Assembly (NCBI RefSeq): GCF_020447315.1
Contig: NZ_JAJADQ010000005.1
Coordinates: 336,860 to 400,859, forward strand
From: Hymenobacter nitidus
Lineage (GTDB): Bacteria > Bacteroidota > Bacteroidia > Cytophagales > Hymenobacteraceae
Direction: 5' to 3'
DNA length: 64,000 nucleotides
The notes beneath the pieces were generated by a model, which was not told the origin of the DNA, searched no databases, and saw nothing but the letters and a program-made list of their open reading frames with translations. Below, one piece after another: positions 46,980-55,169 of this stretch (position 1 is the stretch's first letter; every line of letters starts with the position of its first letter). Both the position numbers and the translations under genes were made by a program.

Positions 46980-47996
46980 ATGGCCTACCGCATGCAAGCG
47001 CTCCAAATCGACGGCATCAACGAACCCGCTCATCTTCAGGAAGTAACTACGCCCACGCCTGGCCCGGGCCAGGTGCTGGTGCAACTGCACGCGGCTGCCC
47101 TCAACCACCGCGACGTCTGGATTCAGAAGGGGCAGTACGCGGGGCTGAAGTTCCCGTGCATCCTGGGCTCTGATGGGGCCGGCGTTATTATGGCAGTAGG
47201 AGAGGGTGCCGATGCTGGTTGGCAGGGGCAGGCCGTCGTCATCAACCCCGGCCACAACTGGGGCGACAACCCACGGGCCCAGGGGCGCAGCTTCACCATT
47301 CTGGGGCTGCCGGCCCAGGGCACCTTTGCCGAATACGTGTGCGTGGAGGCCCGCTACGTGCATCCTTTGCCCCGGCATTTGAGCTTCGAGCAGGGCGCTG
47401 CCTTGCCGCTGGGCGGGGTTACGGCCTACCGGGCCGCCTTCACGCGGGCGGGTCTGCAGGCCGGGGAGCGGGTGCTTATCAGCGGCATTGGGGGCGGCGT
47501 GGCGCTGCTGGCCCTGCAGATGGCCGTGGCCGTGGGAGCCGAAGTCTGGGTCACGTCGGGCTCGGCGGAGAAGCTGGAGCGGGCGCGGCAGCTGGGGGCC
47601 AAAGGCGGCATCAGCTACCAGCAGGAAAAGTGGGCTTCGGAGCTGGTGAAGCAGGCGGGGGGGGCCTTCGATGTCATCATCGACAGTGCGGCCGGTCCCG
47701 GGTTCGAAGCCTTGCTCGATGCCGCCGCGCCGGGTGGCCGCATCGTGTTCTACGGCGGCACGTTGGGCGCTATTCCGCAACTGCCCCCGGCCAAAGTGTT
47801 CTGGAAGCAGCTGTCCGTTCTGGGTTCTACTATGGGCACCGAGCAGGACTTTGCCGCTATGGTCGACCTGTTTGAGCAGCACCAGCTGGTGCCAGTTATC
47901 GACCAAGTATTCCCATTGGCCGAGGGCGAAACGGCCCTGCGCCGTATGGATCAGGGGCAGCAGTTCGGGAAAATCGTGCTGAAAATCAAAGAGTAA
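46980..47996 (+). CDS. Zinc-type alcohol dehydrogenase/quinone oxidoreductase (MDR superfamily)
   Basis: 338 aa from the ATG at 46980; an ATG four codons later is also possible. The GroES-like domain has HAAALNHRDVWIQKGQY and ILGSDGAGVIMAVGEG; the Rossmann domain has GERVLISGIGGGVALLALQMAVAVGA, then SAEKLERARQLGA. The catalytic zinc Cys of true alcohol dehydrogenases is replaced (LNHRDVW), pointing to the quinone-reductase-like branch. NADPH is the likely cofactor. No operon partner; the next small gene starts 108 bp later. Confidence 0.88.
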   Translation: MAYRMQALQIDGINEPAHLQEVTTPTPGPGQVLVQLHAAALNHRDVWIQKGQYAGLKFPCILGSDGAGVIMAVGEGADAGWQGQAVVINPGHNWGDNPRAQGRSFTILGLPAQGTFAEYVCVEARYVHPLPRHLSFEQGAALPLGGVTAYRAAFTRAGLQAGERVLISGIGGGVALLALQMAVAVGAEVWVTSGSAEKLERARQLGAKGGISYQQEKWASELVKQAGGAFDVIIDSAAGPGFEALLDAAAPGGRIVFYGGTLGAIPQLPPAKVFWKQLSVLGSTMGTEQDFAAMVDLFEQHQLVPVIDQVFPLAEGETALRRMDQGQQFGKIVLKIKE

Positions 47997-48104
47997 CAAT
48001 CAGGCAAAAATGTAAGATTTTTTCGGGTGAAATTGAATGTTGCGAGTGGGTGTTTTGTTATTTCAACAGCTGAGAGTATCACGATAAGCAAGCCGCTGAA
48101 GACT

Positions 48105-48374
48105 ATGAAAAACCCCGCCGAATACCTGGAAAGTCACGTTTTTGAAGCCCGTCGTCCGCGCAAGGATCTGCAGCCGGTAGTAGCGTATTCCGATGCCGTG
48201 CAGGCTATTGAGCAAGCTTTGGCTGACGCGGAAAAATACAAGTATCTGCTGATGCGCGCCCTGCGCCGTCACGCCGACGACGTCAACGGCGTCGTATTCA
48301 CGCCCGCGGCCCGGGCCGCCACGCCGGTGCTACCGATGTACCCCGACGCCGCCGAGCAGGAGCAGGCCGCTTAA
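48105..48374 (+). CDS. Small conserved hypothetical protein
   Basis: 89 aa from the ATG at 48105 (MKNPAEYLESHVFEARRPRK). A central helix (SDAVQAIEQALADAEKYKYLLMRALRRHADD) looks like a short amphipathic coil; the tail is Ala/Pro-rich. The frame opens 26 codons earlier at a GTG, but that part is unlike a protein. No domain recognised. It is closed by a terminator at 48406-48439. Function unknown. Confidence 0.6.
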   Translation: MKNPAEYLESHVFEARRPRKDLQPVVAYSDAVQAIEQALADAEKYKYLLMRALRRHADDVNGVVFTPAARAATPVLPMYPDAAEQEQAA

Positions 48375-48405
48375 AGGTGGCGTTGTACAATTCAGCCAGC
48401 TTCAG

Positions 48406-48439
48406 CGGGTGATTCCAGTAGTGGAGTCACCCGTTTTTT
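48406..48439 (+). terminator. Rho-independent terminator
   Basis: 12-bp arms CGGGTGATTCCA (48406-48417) and TGGAGTCACCCG (48422-48433), one G:T pair, then six T. Confidence 0.9.
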
Positions 48440-48572
48440 GTGCGCCGACAGGTTGACGCTAAAAACGTACCGGCTGCTACTATCGAAGGGGTAGTAGCTT
48501 ACTAAGGCTGCGGGGCTACGGCGGGCTTGGCACCAAGCTCATTTTACCTTAATCGGTGTAAGTGGCAGTTCT

Positions 48573-49961
48573 TTACGCCTGTGCCAGCCGGCCCTGCAGA
48601 TGCTGGGCCAGAGCCAGGGCCTGCTGCCGCAGCTCGGGCACCGCCGTCGACTCGAAGTAAGCCGGGCGGCGGCTGGGGCCCAGAGTGAAAAACACCTCTG
48701 ATACTTCCCCTTGAGTGTTTTGCAAGGCCCCGTGCGCGTCCGTAACGATACCCAGGTGCAGCGCGTCGGGCACCAGCTGGCCGGCGTTGCGCAGGCCGCT
48801 CACCAGCGGGTCCGGAATGCGGCTGTAATCCAGCAAAGGGCCGGTGCAGGAAATAACGTGCTGCACCGTCAGCTGCTCCTGCTGCCCCCGCCGACTGATG
48901 CTGACCTGTAAATCGGGGCCGCTAGCTTCTATGTGCTGCACCTTGCCCAGCTGCATCTGCACGATGCCCTGGTCCAACATGCTCTGCACGGCTTCCGCAT
49001 TCTGGGGCGGGCTGCGGTGCCGCACCACCGACCAGATAGAGGCCACGTGGCGCAGAAAACGAGCCTGCTCGGCCACCGACCAGGCCTGCCAGATGCGCCC
49101 CAAGTCGGGCCGGAGCGAGTCGATAACCGGGCGCCAGTCTAGCCCCAGAGCCAGGGCCGCCCGCACGTGGCGCCGCACGACGCGCACGACTTCCGCTACG
49201 GTCGTCAGGCCAGCCAGTTCGGCGGCGTAAAAGCTGGGGTAGGTGTGGCCCAGCGGACCGTGTACCGTGGGCCAGCGGCCATTGCGGGCCACTACTGTCA
49301 CTTGTCCATGGTGGCCGTCGGCAGCCAGGCCCAGCAGCACATCCACGGCCGTCAGCCCCGAGCCAATGAGCAGCACGGTGTCGTCGGGGGCAATATTCTG
49401 CAGCGCCAGTGGCCCCCAGGGGTTGCTGTGGTAGCGCGCGTGATGCCGCACCTCGGAGCTGAGCCGAAGGTCGGGCGCGGGTGGGAAGTTGCCCAAAGCC
49501 AGCACTACCAGCTCGCTCGGTATTTCATGGCCGTCGGCTAAGCGTACGGTGGCGGCGCGGCCTTCGGGGTGCGGCACGGCGGCTACGGCCTTCTGGTGGT
49601 GGCGAAAAAAGCGCATGCCGTTGGCAGAGGGCCAGGCCAGCACTTCTTCGGTCAGCTGCTGCAGGTAGCGGCCGTAGGTTTGACGGGTGCAGAAGCCGCC
49701 CGCGCAGGGCGGAGCCTTGCTCGCGCCCAGCCAGGTGCTGAAATGGTCGGGCTGCTGCGGAAAGGCGCTCAGGAAAGGGGCCCGTACGTTGAGCAGGTAT
49801 TCCTTGCGGCGGGCTGAGTACGCCAGCCCCGGCCCGGCCAACGCCCGCGGCTCCACCAGGTGCACGTCCCAGGCGTAGGAGCCGGGGAGCTGGGCAAGCT
49901 GGACCAGAAGCATGGAGCCGGAGAAGCCTCCGCCCAGAATCGTAATGGTTCTTCGTGACAC
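48573..49961 (-). CDS. FAD/NAD(P)-binding protein (YdhS-like family), probable GTG start
   Basis: About 462 aa if translation starts at the GTG at 49961, which gives SRRTITILGGGFSGSML with the dinucleotide-binding GxGxxG motif at the usual place. No ATG lies near; the frame is open to 50126, but that stretch includes the hldD terminator, so it is unlikely to be coding. Other motifs: LVEPRALAGPGLAYS, LNVRAPFLSAFP, LVVLALGNFPPAP, a second nucleotide fold (DTVLLIGSGLTAVDVLL) and VISCTGPLLDYSRI. These fit the FAD-NAD(P)-binding family of hydroxylase-like proteins. Substrate unknown. Confidence 0.8.
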   Translation of the reverse strand: MSRRTITILGGGFSGSMLLVQLAQLPGSYAWDVHLVEPRALAGPGLAYSARRKEYLLNVRAPFLSAFPQQPDHFSTWLGASKAPPCAGGFCTRQTYGRYLQQLTEEVLAWPSANGMRFFRHHQKAVAAVPHPEGRAATVRLADGHEIPSELVVLALGNFPPAPDLRLSSEVRHHARYHSNPWGPLALQNIAPDDTVLLIGSGLTAVDVLLGLAADGHHGQVTVVARNGRWPTVHGPLGHTYPSFYAAELAGLTTVAEVVRVVRRHVRAALALGLDWRPVIDSLRPDLGRIWQAWSVAEQARFLRHVASIWSVVRHRSPPQNAEAVQSMLDQGIVQMQLGKVQHIEASGPDLQVSISRRGQQEQLTVQHVISCTGPLLDYSRIPDPLVSGLRNAGQLVPDALHLGIVTDAHGALQNTQGEVSEVFFTLGPSRRPAYFESTAVPELRQQALALAQHLQGRLAQA

Positions 49962-50071
49962 CGTGGCTGGTTGTGGAGTAGGGCAGAGCAGAATTACGGG
50001 GAGAAAATGCGCGAAAAAATCCGGTCTGAAAAATCGGCGCGCTTTGCTCGGCTGCGTCCGGGGACTGTAAA

Positions 50072-50109
50072 ACAAACCGCCCGGCCGCAGAATGCATACG
50101 GCCGGGCGG
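50072..50109 (-). terminator. Terminator after hldD
   Basis: 11-bp perfect arms CCGCCCGGCCG (50077-50087) and CGGCCGGGCGG (50099-50109); the minus strand ends TTTGTTTTA. Confidence 0.8.
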
Positions 50110-50159
50110 GAATATGGATGAAGCACAGGCGGGAAAAAGCCCGCGTATGCCGGGTGTTG

Positions 50160-51125
50160 CTACAGATATTGCCCCGGCACGAGGTAGTTGCGCACGTAGT
50201 CATCAATGCCGTCTTCGAGCTTGGTGAAGGGCAGCGTGTAGCCAATGCTGCGCAGCTTGCTCATGTCGGCCTGGGTGAAGTACTGATACGTGTCGCGGAT
50301 GTCCTCCGGCGTGTCGCGGAAGCGGATGTCGGCCGTGCGGCCCAGGGCTTTGAACGTGTTGAGCGTCAAATCCAGGAAGGTGCGGGCCTCGCCGGTGCCC
50401 AGGTTGTAAATACCCGAATGCTGGCGGTTGTTCATCAGAAAGAAGCACACTTCTACCAGGTCCTTCACGTACACGAAGTCGCGCTGCTGCTCCCCATCGG
50501 CATAGTCGGGGTTGTGGGAGCGGAACAGGGTCATGGAGCCCGTCTGCCGGATCTGCTCGAAGGCGTGGAATATCACCGAGGCCATGCGGCCCTTGTGGTA
50601 CTCATTGGGGCCGTACACGTTGAAAAACTTCAGGCCGGCCCAGAAAAAAGGCTTTTCCGGCTGCTGCACGGCCCAGTTGTCGAAGTCGTTCTTTGAGTCG
50701 CCGTAGGGGTTCAGGGGCCGCAGCAGAGGTAGCAGGGCATCGTCGTCGGAGTAGCCCAGCGTGCCCGAGCCGTAGGTAGCGGCCGAGGAGGCATACACCA
50801 GCGGCAGCTGATACTGGCAGCAGGCCTGCCACATTTTCTTCGAGTAGTCCAGGTTCAGTAGGTCGAACACGGCCTTATCCTGCTCGGTGGTGTCGGTGCG
50901 GGCGCCGAGGTGGAAGATGAATTCCACTTCCTCATGATGCTGGTCGAGCCAGTCGAAAAACTCGTTGCGGTCCACGTATTCGCGCAGGTGCTTGCCCTTC
51001 AGGTTGGCAAGCTTCCGCTCCACGGCGAAATTATCCACCACCACGATATCGTTGAAGTTGGCGGCGTTCAGGCGGGTAACAAGGCAGCTGGCAATAAAGC
51101 CGGCCGCTCCGGTGACAACAATCAT
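50160..51125 (-). CDS. hldD: ADP-L-glycero-D-manno-heptose 6-epimerase
   Basis: 321 aa from the ATG at 51125. It inverts C6 of ADP-heptose for the LPS inner core. The NADP-binding motif VVTGAAGFIASCL stands at the N-terminus; VVDNFAVERKLANLKGKHLREYVDR and FHLGARTDTTEQDKAVFDLLN are HldD hallmarks; the active-site Tyr and Lys are in NPYGDSK; FFNVYGPNEYHKGRMASVIFHAF and GEQQRDFVYVKDLV follow. The frame is open to 51272, but family length and a TACTTTTG box at 51143-51150 support 51125. Confidence 0.93.
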   Translation of the reverse strand: MIVVTGAAGFIASCLVTRLNAANFNDIVVVDNFAVERKLANLKGKHLREYVDRNEFFDWLDQHHEEVEFIFHLGARTDTTEQDKAVFDLLNLDYSKKMWQACCQYQLPLVYASSAATYGSGTLGYSDDDALLPLLRPLNPYGDSKNDFDNWAVQQPEKPFFWAGLKFFNVYGPNEYHKGRMASVIFHAFEQIRQTGSMTLFRSHNPDYADGEQQRDFVYVKDLVEVCFFLMNNRQHSGIYNLGTGEARTFLDLTLNTFKALGRTADIRFRDTPEDIRDTYQYFTQADMSKLRSIGYTLPFTKLEDGIDDYVRNYLVPGQYL

Positions 51126-51142
51126 AGGGCTGATATTTTGGC

Positions 51143-51150
51143 CAAAAGTA
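51143..51150 (-). promoter_or_regulatory. -7 promoter box for hldD (TACTTTTG)
   Basis: Exact TAnnTTTG on the minus strand, 17 bp before the hldD ATG. Confidence 0.5.
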
Positions 51151-51185
51151 GGGAAAAACGGCGGGCTGAGCCGGTGCCGGGCTGG

Positions 51186-51287
51186 TGTAGAGACGCATAT
51201 TTGCTCCCCGTCGTTGGGTAGTAAGGGCCATTGCAGGCAGCACTTCCAGCATCCGCACCGCTTGAGACACAAATATGCGTCTCTACA
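51186..51287. repeat. Extragenic element with 18-bp terminal inverted repeats
   Basis: 102 bp. Left end TGTAGAGACGCATATTTG (51186-51203); right end its perfect complement (51270-51287). No coding potential. It lies between the divergent hldD and the ABC solute-binding gene; its right end is only 14 bp from the latter's -7 box. Short elements with GTAGAGACGC-type ends are typical dispersed repeats. MITE-like by form. Confidence 0.7.
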
Positions 51288-51301
51288 ACCGGCGCCGCGC
51301 C

Positions 51302-51309
51302 TACCTTTG
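51302..51309 (+). promoter_or_regulatory. -7 promoter box four bases before a start codon (TACCTTTG)
   Basis: Exact TAnnTTTG, then CGCT, then the ATG at 51314: a predicted leaderless mRNA, with the same spacing as at 40352-40366. Confidence 0.6.
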
Positions 51310-51313
51310 CGCT

Positions 51314-52240
51314 ATGTCTCGTCTGCTCCCTAGCGTCTTTTTCAGCTTGCCGCTGCTTTTCCTCTTTGCCGCGTGTCAGTCCAATGATAAATCTGCGGCT
51401 ACAGCTACGGCCACCGCGGCCGCTCCGCAGCACGTCACCGACGATTTGGGCCATCAGCTTACTATTCCGGCGCGGCCGCGGCGCATCATGTCGCTGGCCG
51501 CCTCCATGACGGAAATGCTCTACGCCGTGGCCGATACCGCTACTATCGTGGCCCGCACCCAGGTCTGCGACTACCCGCGGGCGGCCTTGCGTAAGCCCGT
51601 TATCAGCAGCTACCCGCTCGATCTGGAAGGCCTCGTGGCCCTGCACCCCGATGTGGTGTTTACTGTGGAAGGCATTACCTCGCTCGATGACATTGCCCGC
51701 CTGGAAAAGCTCGGCATTCCGGTGTATTGCCAGCGCTATACTACCGCTGCCGATATTCTGCGCGGCCTCACCGACCTGGGCCGCCTGCTGGGCCGACCTG
51801 TCCAGGCCAGAAAACTGACTGACTCGTTGCAGGTGGAGCTGCAGGCCATGCAGCAGCTGCCCCGCCCCAGCCGGCCACCGGCGGTGCTGGCCATTACCTG
51901 GCAGGATCCGATTTACGTCTACGGCGAGAATACGCTCTTTACGGACAAAATCCGGTTGGCCGGTGGGCAAAATGCCGTGACGGAGCACTTCGCCCAGCCT
52001 TACCCGGCCTTAACGCGTGAGTATATTCTCAAGCTCAATCCCGACGTGCTCATCGGCGGCAGCTTCGGGAAGCTGGATAGCACCTTTTTCAAGAACTACC
52101 CCGAGCTGAAACGGATAAAGGCCTACCAGAACCGCCGCGTCTACGGCATCACCGGCGACCTGATGGAGCGGCCCAGCCCGCGCGTGGTAGAGTCGGTGCG
52201 GGAACTGCAGCGGCTTATCGGGGCCCCACCCGCCCCATGA
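51314..52240 (+). CDS. ABC transporter substrate-binding lipoprotein (BtuF/FhuD-like)
   Basis: 308 aa from the ATG at 51314. Signal peptide with lipobox LFAAC (about Cys21). The cluster A-9-type binding protein fold is shown by RPRRIMSLAASMTEMLYAV, VARTQVCDYP, YPLDLEGLVALHPDVVF and LEKLGIPVYCQRY, which resemble cobalamin- or heme-binding proteins. The permease gene overlaps its stop by 4 bp (ATGA). The ligand is most likely cobalamin or another metal chelate; no riboswitch is visible upstream. No ATPase gene follows. Confidence 0.88.
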   Translation: MSRLLPSVFFSLPLLFLFAACQSNDKSAATATATAAAPQHVTDDLGHQLTIPARPRRIMSLAASMTEMLYAVADTATIVARTQVCDYPRAALRKPVISSYPLDLEGLVALHPDVVFTVEGITSLDDIARLEKLGIPVYCQRYTTAADILRGLTDLGRLLGRPVQARKLTDSLQVELQAMQQLPRPSRPPAVLAITWQDPIYVYGENTLFTDKIRLAGGQNAVTEHFAQPYPALTREYILKLNPDVLIGGSFGKLDSTFFKNYPELKRIKAYQNRRVYGITGDLMERPSPRVVESVRELQRLIGAPPAP

Positions 52241-53244
52241 GCCGCCGTGCCTTCCCCTGGATTCTGGCCAGCCTCTCGCTAATGCTGGTGCTGGTGGTGC
52301 TGGGGCTGCGCATCGGCAGCTTCGCCACCGACTATGCCTTTATCGGCCGCACGCTGCTCAATTACAACCCCGACGACCCGGCCCAGCTGGCGCTGGTACA
52401 GCTGCGTCTGCCGCGCATCGTTATGGCCTTGCTGGCGGGAGGGGGACTGGCCGTGAGTGGCTACCTGATGCAGGCCATGGTCAATAATGCGCTGGCCGAC
52501 CCGTACCTGCTGGGCACGGCTTCGGGCGCTTCCCTGGGCGCTATTCTGTGCTTTTCCCTGCTGTCCAACCTTACCGTGGCCGGTATCTACCTGCCGCCCC
52601 TAGCCGCGCTGGTCGGGGCGTTGCTTACCACGCTGCTGGTCGTGGCGCTGGGCAGTCAGCGCGGCCAGCTCATTCCGGGGCAGCTGCTGCTGGCCGGCGT
52701 GGCCATTAGCTCGCTTACGGCGGCGCTGGGCGGGTTACTGTCCTTTCTGTCCAGCTCCGAGGGGCAGCTGCGCACGGTGGTGTTTTGGGCGATGGGCAGC
52801 TTCGAGCGGGCCGGCTGGGACGTGCTGCCGTACCCGGCGCTGGCGCTCGGGGCGGCCCTGCTGCTGCTGGTGTTCCTGCAAAAAGACCTTAACGTGCTGC
52901 TGCTGGGCGAGGAGCGGGCCCAAACCTTGGGCGTGCAGGTAGCCCGCACCCGTTGGATTCTGGTAGTAACGGCCGCTACGCTTACCGGCTGCGTGGTGGC
53001 TTTATGTGGGCCCGTGGGCTTCGTGGGCCTGATGGTGCCCCACCTCACGCGCTGGCTGCTGGGCGTCACCGGCAAGGCCAATCTGCTGTTCTGTGCTCTG
53101 CTCGGGGCCGACTTCCTGCTGGGCTGCGACCTGCTGGCCCGGCTGCTGTATCCGCCGGCCGGCTTACCCGTTGGGCTTATCACGGCCTTATTCGGCGTAC
53201 CGTTCTTCGTATATTTGCTGCGCAAAAAGCGCGTGGCGCTTTAA
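52237..53244 (+). CDS. FecCD/BtuC-family ABC importer permease
   Basis: 335 aa with about ten transmembrane helices. Typical text: RLPRIVMALLAGGGLAVSGYLMQAMVNNALADPYLLGTASGASLGA, GQLLLAGVAISSLTAALGGLLSFLSS, WAMGSFERAGWDVLPYPA, LLGEERAQTLGVQVART and CGPVGFVGLMVPHLTRWLLG, which holds the coupling helix. Imports cobalamin, heme or a siderophore. Translationally coupled to the binding protein upstream. The cognate ATPase (BtuD-like) is absent from the window, so it must lie elsewhere or be shared. Confidence 0.92.
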   Translation: MSRRAFPWILASLSLMLVLVVLGLRIGSFATDYAFIGRTLLNYNPDDPAQLALVQLRLPRIVMALLAGGGLAVSGYLMQAMVNNALADPYLLGTASGASLGAILCFSLLSNLTVAGIYLPPLAALVGALLTTLLVVALGSQRGQLIPGQLLLAGVAISSLTAALGGLLSFLSSSEGQLRTVVFWAMGSFERAGWDVLPYPALALGAALLLLVFLQKDLNVLLLGEERAQTLGVQVARTRWILVVTAATLTGCVVALCGPVGFVGLMVPHLTRWLLGVTGKANLLFCALLGADFLLGCDLLARLLYPPAGLPVGLITALFGVPFFVYLLRKKRVAL

Positions 53245-53339
53245 AGATGCATGTTACCGGCCGTGCGCTTCTATCCCGGATAGGAGCGTTTCCCATGTGA
53301 GCCGGTGCCAGGCATCTTCTCAACTTCAGTACCCAACGA

Positions 53340-53756
53340 ATGATTTACGTCAGCCGGCAGGAGCATTTCAACGCCGCTCACAAGCTCTATAACCCTTCCT
53401 GGACCGAGGAGCGCAACAAAGAAGTGTTCGGGCCCTGCGCCAATACCAACTGGCACGGCCACAACTACGACCTGATCGTGACCGTGAAAGGCCAGCCCGA
53501 CCCGGAAACCGGCTTCGTCATCGACCTCAAGCAGCTCAGCACGCTTATCCGCGAGCATGTCGTGGACCAGGTAGACCACAAAAACCTGAACCTTGATGTG
53601 CCGTTTATGGCCGGTCAGCTGGCTAGTACCGAAAACCTGGTGGTTGCCTTCTGGGAAATCCTAAACCGCGAGATTCCCAAGATTTCCGCCGCCCAGCTGC
53701 ACTGCATCAAGCTCTACGAAACCCCGCGCAACTTCGTGGAATACTACGGGGAGTAG
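53340..53756 (+). CDS. queD: 6-carboxytetrahydropterin synthase
   Basis: 138 aa. Converts 7,8-dihydroneopterin triphosphate to 6-carboxy-5,6,7,8-tetrahydropterin in queuosine precursor synthesis. Zinc ligands are His14 (FNAAH) and His39, His41 (NWHGHNY); Cys33 lies in GPCANTNWHGH. VDHKNLNLDVPF and the late Glu in KLYETPRNFVEY also fit QueD/6-pyruvoyltetrahydropterin synthase. QueC, QueE and QueF are not in the window. An extragenic repeat follows. Confidence 0.92.
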   Translation: MIYVSRQEHFNAAHKLYNPSWTEERNKEVFGPCANTNWHGHNYDLIVTVKGQPDPETGFVIDLKQLSTLIREHVVDQVDHKNLNLDVPFMAGQLASTENLVVAFWEILNREIPKISAAQLHCIKLYETPRNFVEYYGE

Positions 53757-53774
53757 GTTAAAGAATTGGTAGCA

Positions 53775-53860
53775 TCATGCTGAGCTTGCTGAAGCATCTC
53801 TACCGTTAAAGTAATGTTGATTACCAGTGCAGTAGAGATGCTTCGGCAAGCTCAGCATGA
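53775..53860. repeat. Extragenic element with 29-bp terminal inverted repeats
   Basis: 86 bp. Left arm 53775-53803 and right arm 53832-53860 are complementary over 29 bp with one mismatch (starts TCATGCTGAGCTTGC, ends AGCATCTCTAC). The loop is 28 bp. It is non-coding, between queD and lpxB. This is a third, different family from those at 35193 and 51186. Confidence 0.75.
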
Positions 53861-53905
53861 CGTAATGATTTCTTGAATAGGCTCTAAAAGCCGCATTTCA
53901 ATCGA

Positions 53906-55015
53906 ATGAAATATTATCTGATTGCTGGTGAGCGTTCCGGCGACTTCCACGCCTCCCACCTCATGCGCGAGCTGCGCCAGCAGGACCCCGAGGCCGAGTT
54001 TCGCGGCTGGGGCGGCGACATGATGCAGGCGCAGGGCAGCACGCTGGTACACCACTACCAGGAAATGGCCATCATGGGCTTCTGGGAGGCGGCTACCAGC
54101 ATTCTGAAGTTTCGGGGTTACCTCAAGGAGTGCCAGCGCGACATTGAGGCCTACCAGCCCGACGTGATTATCCTGGTCGACTACGCCGGCTTCAACATGC
54201 GCGTGGCCAAGTTTGCCAAGCAGCAGGGCTTGAAAGTATTCTACTATATCTCGCCCAAGATCTGGGCCTGGAACCAGGGCCGCGTGCACAAGGTGAAGGC
54301 CCTGGTGGATAAGATGTTCGTGATTCTGCCCTTCGAGGCCGATTTCTACCAGCGCTTCGACTACAAAGTCGACTACATCGGCAACCCCACCGTGGACGCC
54401 ATTGCCGAGCACGTACCCAGCACCGACTTCCACCAGCGCAACAACCTCGACCCCGCCCGGCCCATTATTGCCGTGCTGCCCGGCTCGCGCAAGCAGGAAA
54501 TCGAGGAGATGCTCTACGAAATGACGGCTATCATCCCACCGTTTCTGGACTACCAGTTCGTGGTGGCCGGCGTAACAAACCTCGACCGGAACTACTACGC
54601 TAACTTCGAGCGCAACAACGTCCGCATCGTCTTCGAGCAAACCTACGACCTGCTCACCCATGCCAAAGCAGCCCTGGTTACCAGCGGCACGGCCACGCTC
54701 GAAACGGCCCTGTTCAACGTGCCCCAGGTGGTGTGCTACCGCACCAGCGCCGTTTCCTACGCCATTGGCAAGGCCGTTATCAAGGTGCCCTACATTTCCT
54801 TGGTCAACCTCATTGCCGGTAAGGAAGTCGTGAAAGAGCTTATCCAGGGCGACTTTAACTCCCGCAACCTCGTGACCGAGCTCAAAAAGGTGCTGCAGGA
54901 CGAAGAGTTTATTGCCCAACAAAAAGCCGGCTACGCCGAACTGCAGGAGAAGCTGGGCCGCAACAACGCCGCCAAAAAAGCCGCCGAGCTGATGGTGGGA
55001 TATTTGAAAAAGTAG
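53906..55015 (+). CDS. lpxB: Lipid-A-disaccharide synthase
   Basis: 369 aa, GT-B fold, peripheral inner membrane protein. Joins UDP-2,3-diacylglucosamine and lipid X to form lipid A disaccharide. Signatures: YYLIAGERSGDFHASHLMRELR, FRGWGGDMMQAQG, VDYAGFNMRVAKFAK, KVFYYISPKIWAWNQGRVHKVK, IGNPTVDAI, IAVLPGSRKQEIEEML, AALVTSGTATLETALFNVPQVVCYRT and YISLVNLIAGKEVVKELIQ. It uses a usual Bacteroidota length. Confidence 0.95.
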   Translation: MKYYLIAGERSGDFHASHLMRELRQQDPEAEFRGWGGDMMQAQGSTLVHHYQEMAIMGFWEAATSILKFRGYLKECQRDIEAYQPDVIILVDYAGFNMRVAKFAKQQGLKVFYYISPKIWAWNQGRVHKVKALVDKMFVILPFEADFYQRFDYKVDYIGNPTVDAIAEHVPSTDFHQRNNLDPARPIIAVLPGSRKQEIEEMLYEMTAIIPPFLDYQFVVAGVTNLDRNYYANFERNNVRIVFEQTYDLLTHAKAALVTSGTATLETALFNVPQVVCYRTSAVSYAIGKAVIKVPYISLVNLIAGKEVVKELIQGDFNSRNLVTELKKVLQDEEFIAQQKAGYAELQEKLGRNNAAKKAAELMVGYLKK

Positions 55016-55111
55016 GGGAGAGCAAGGCCGCATCATTGGCTGGCAAACCTGTAGCCGTACCCGGAATGCCTGCTGTCGGGGATTTACCCAAATTTTGAGG
55101 AGAGTCGTTAC

Positions 55112-55153
55112 AACAGAAAGCCCCGGCAGGATATCCTGACGGGGCTTTCTGTT
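55112..55153. terminator. Bidirectional terminator between lpxB and clpX
   Basis: Arms AACAGAAAGCCCCG (55112-55125) and CGGGGCTTTCTGTT (55140-55153), with an inner CAGGATATCCTG pairing. Confidence 0.85.
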
Positions 55154-55169
55154 AGACTCGTATTGAACT

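Noticed and set aside
49962..50126. N-terminal extension of the FAD/NAD(P)-binding gene
   Set aside because: It covers the hldD terminator hairpin and reads Cys/Arg/Pro-rich; the GTG at 49961 begins right at the Rossmann strand.
51126..51313. Cobalamin riboswitch before the ABC importer
   Set aside because: The space is filled by the 102-bp inverted-repeat element and a leaderless promoter; no B12-box-like text is seen.
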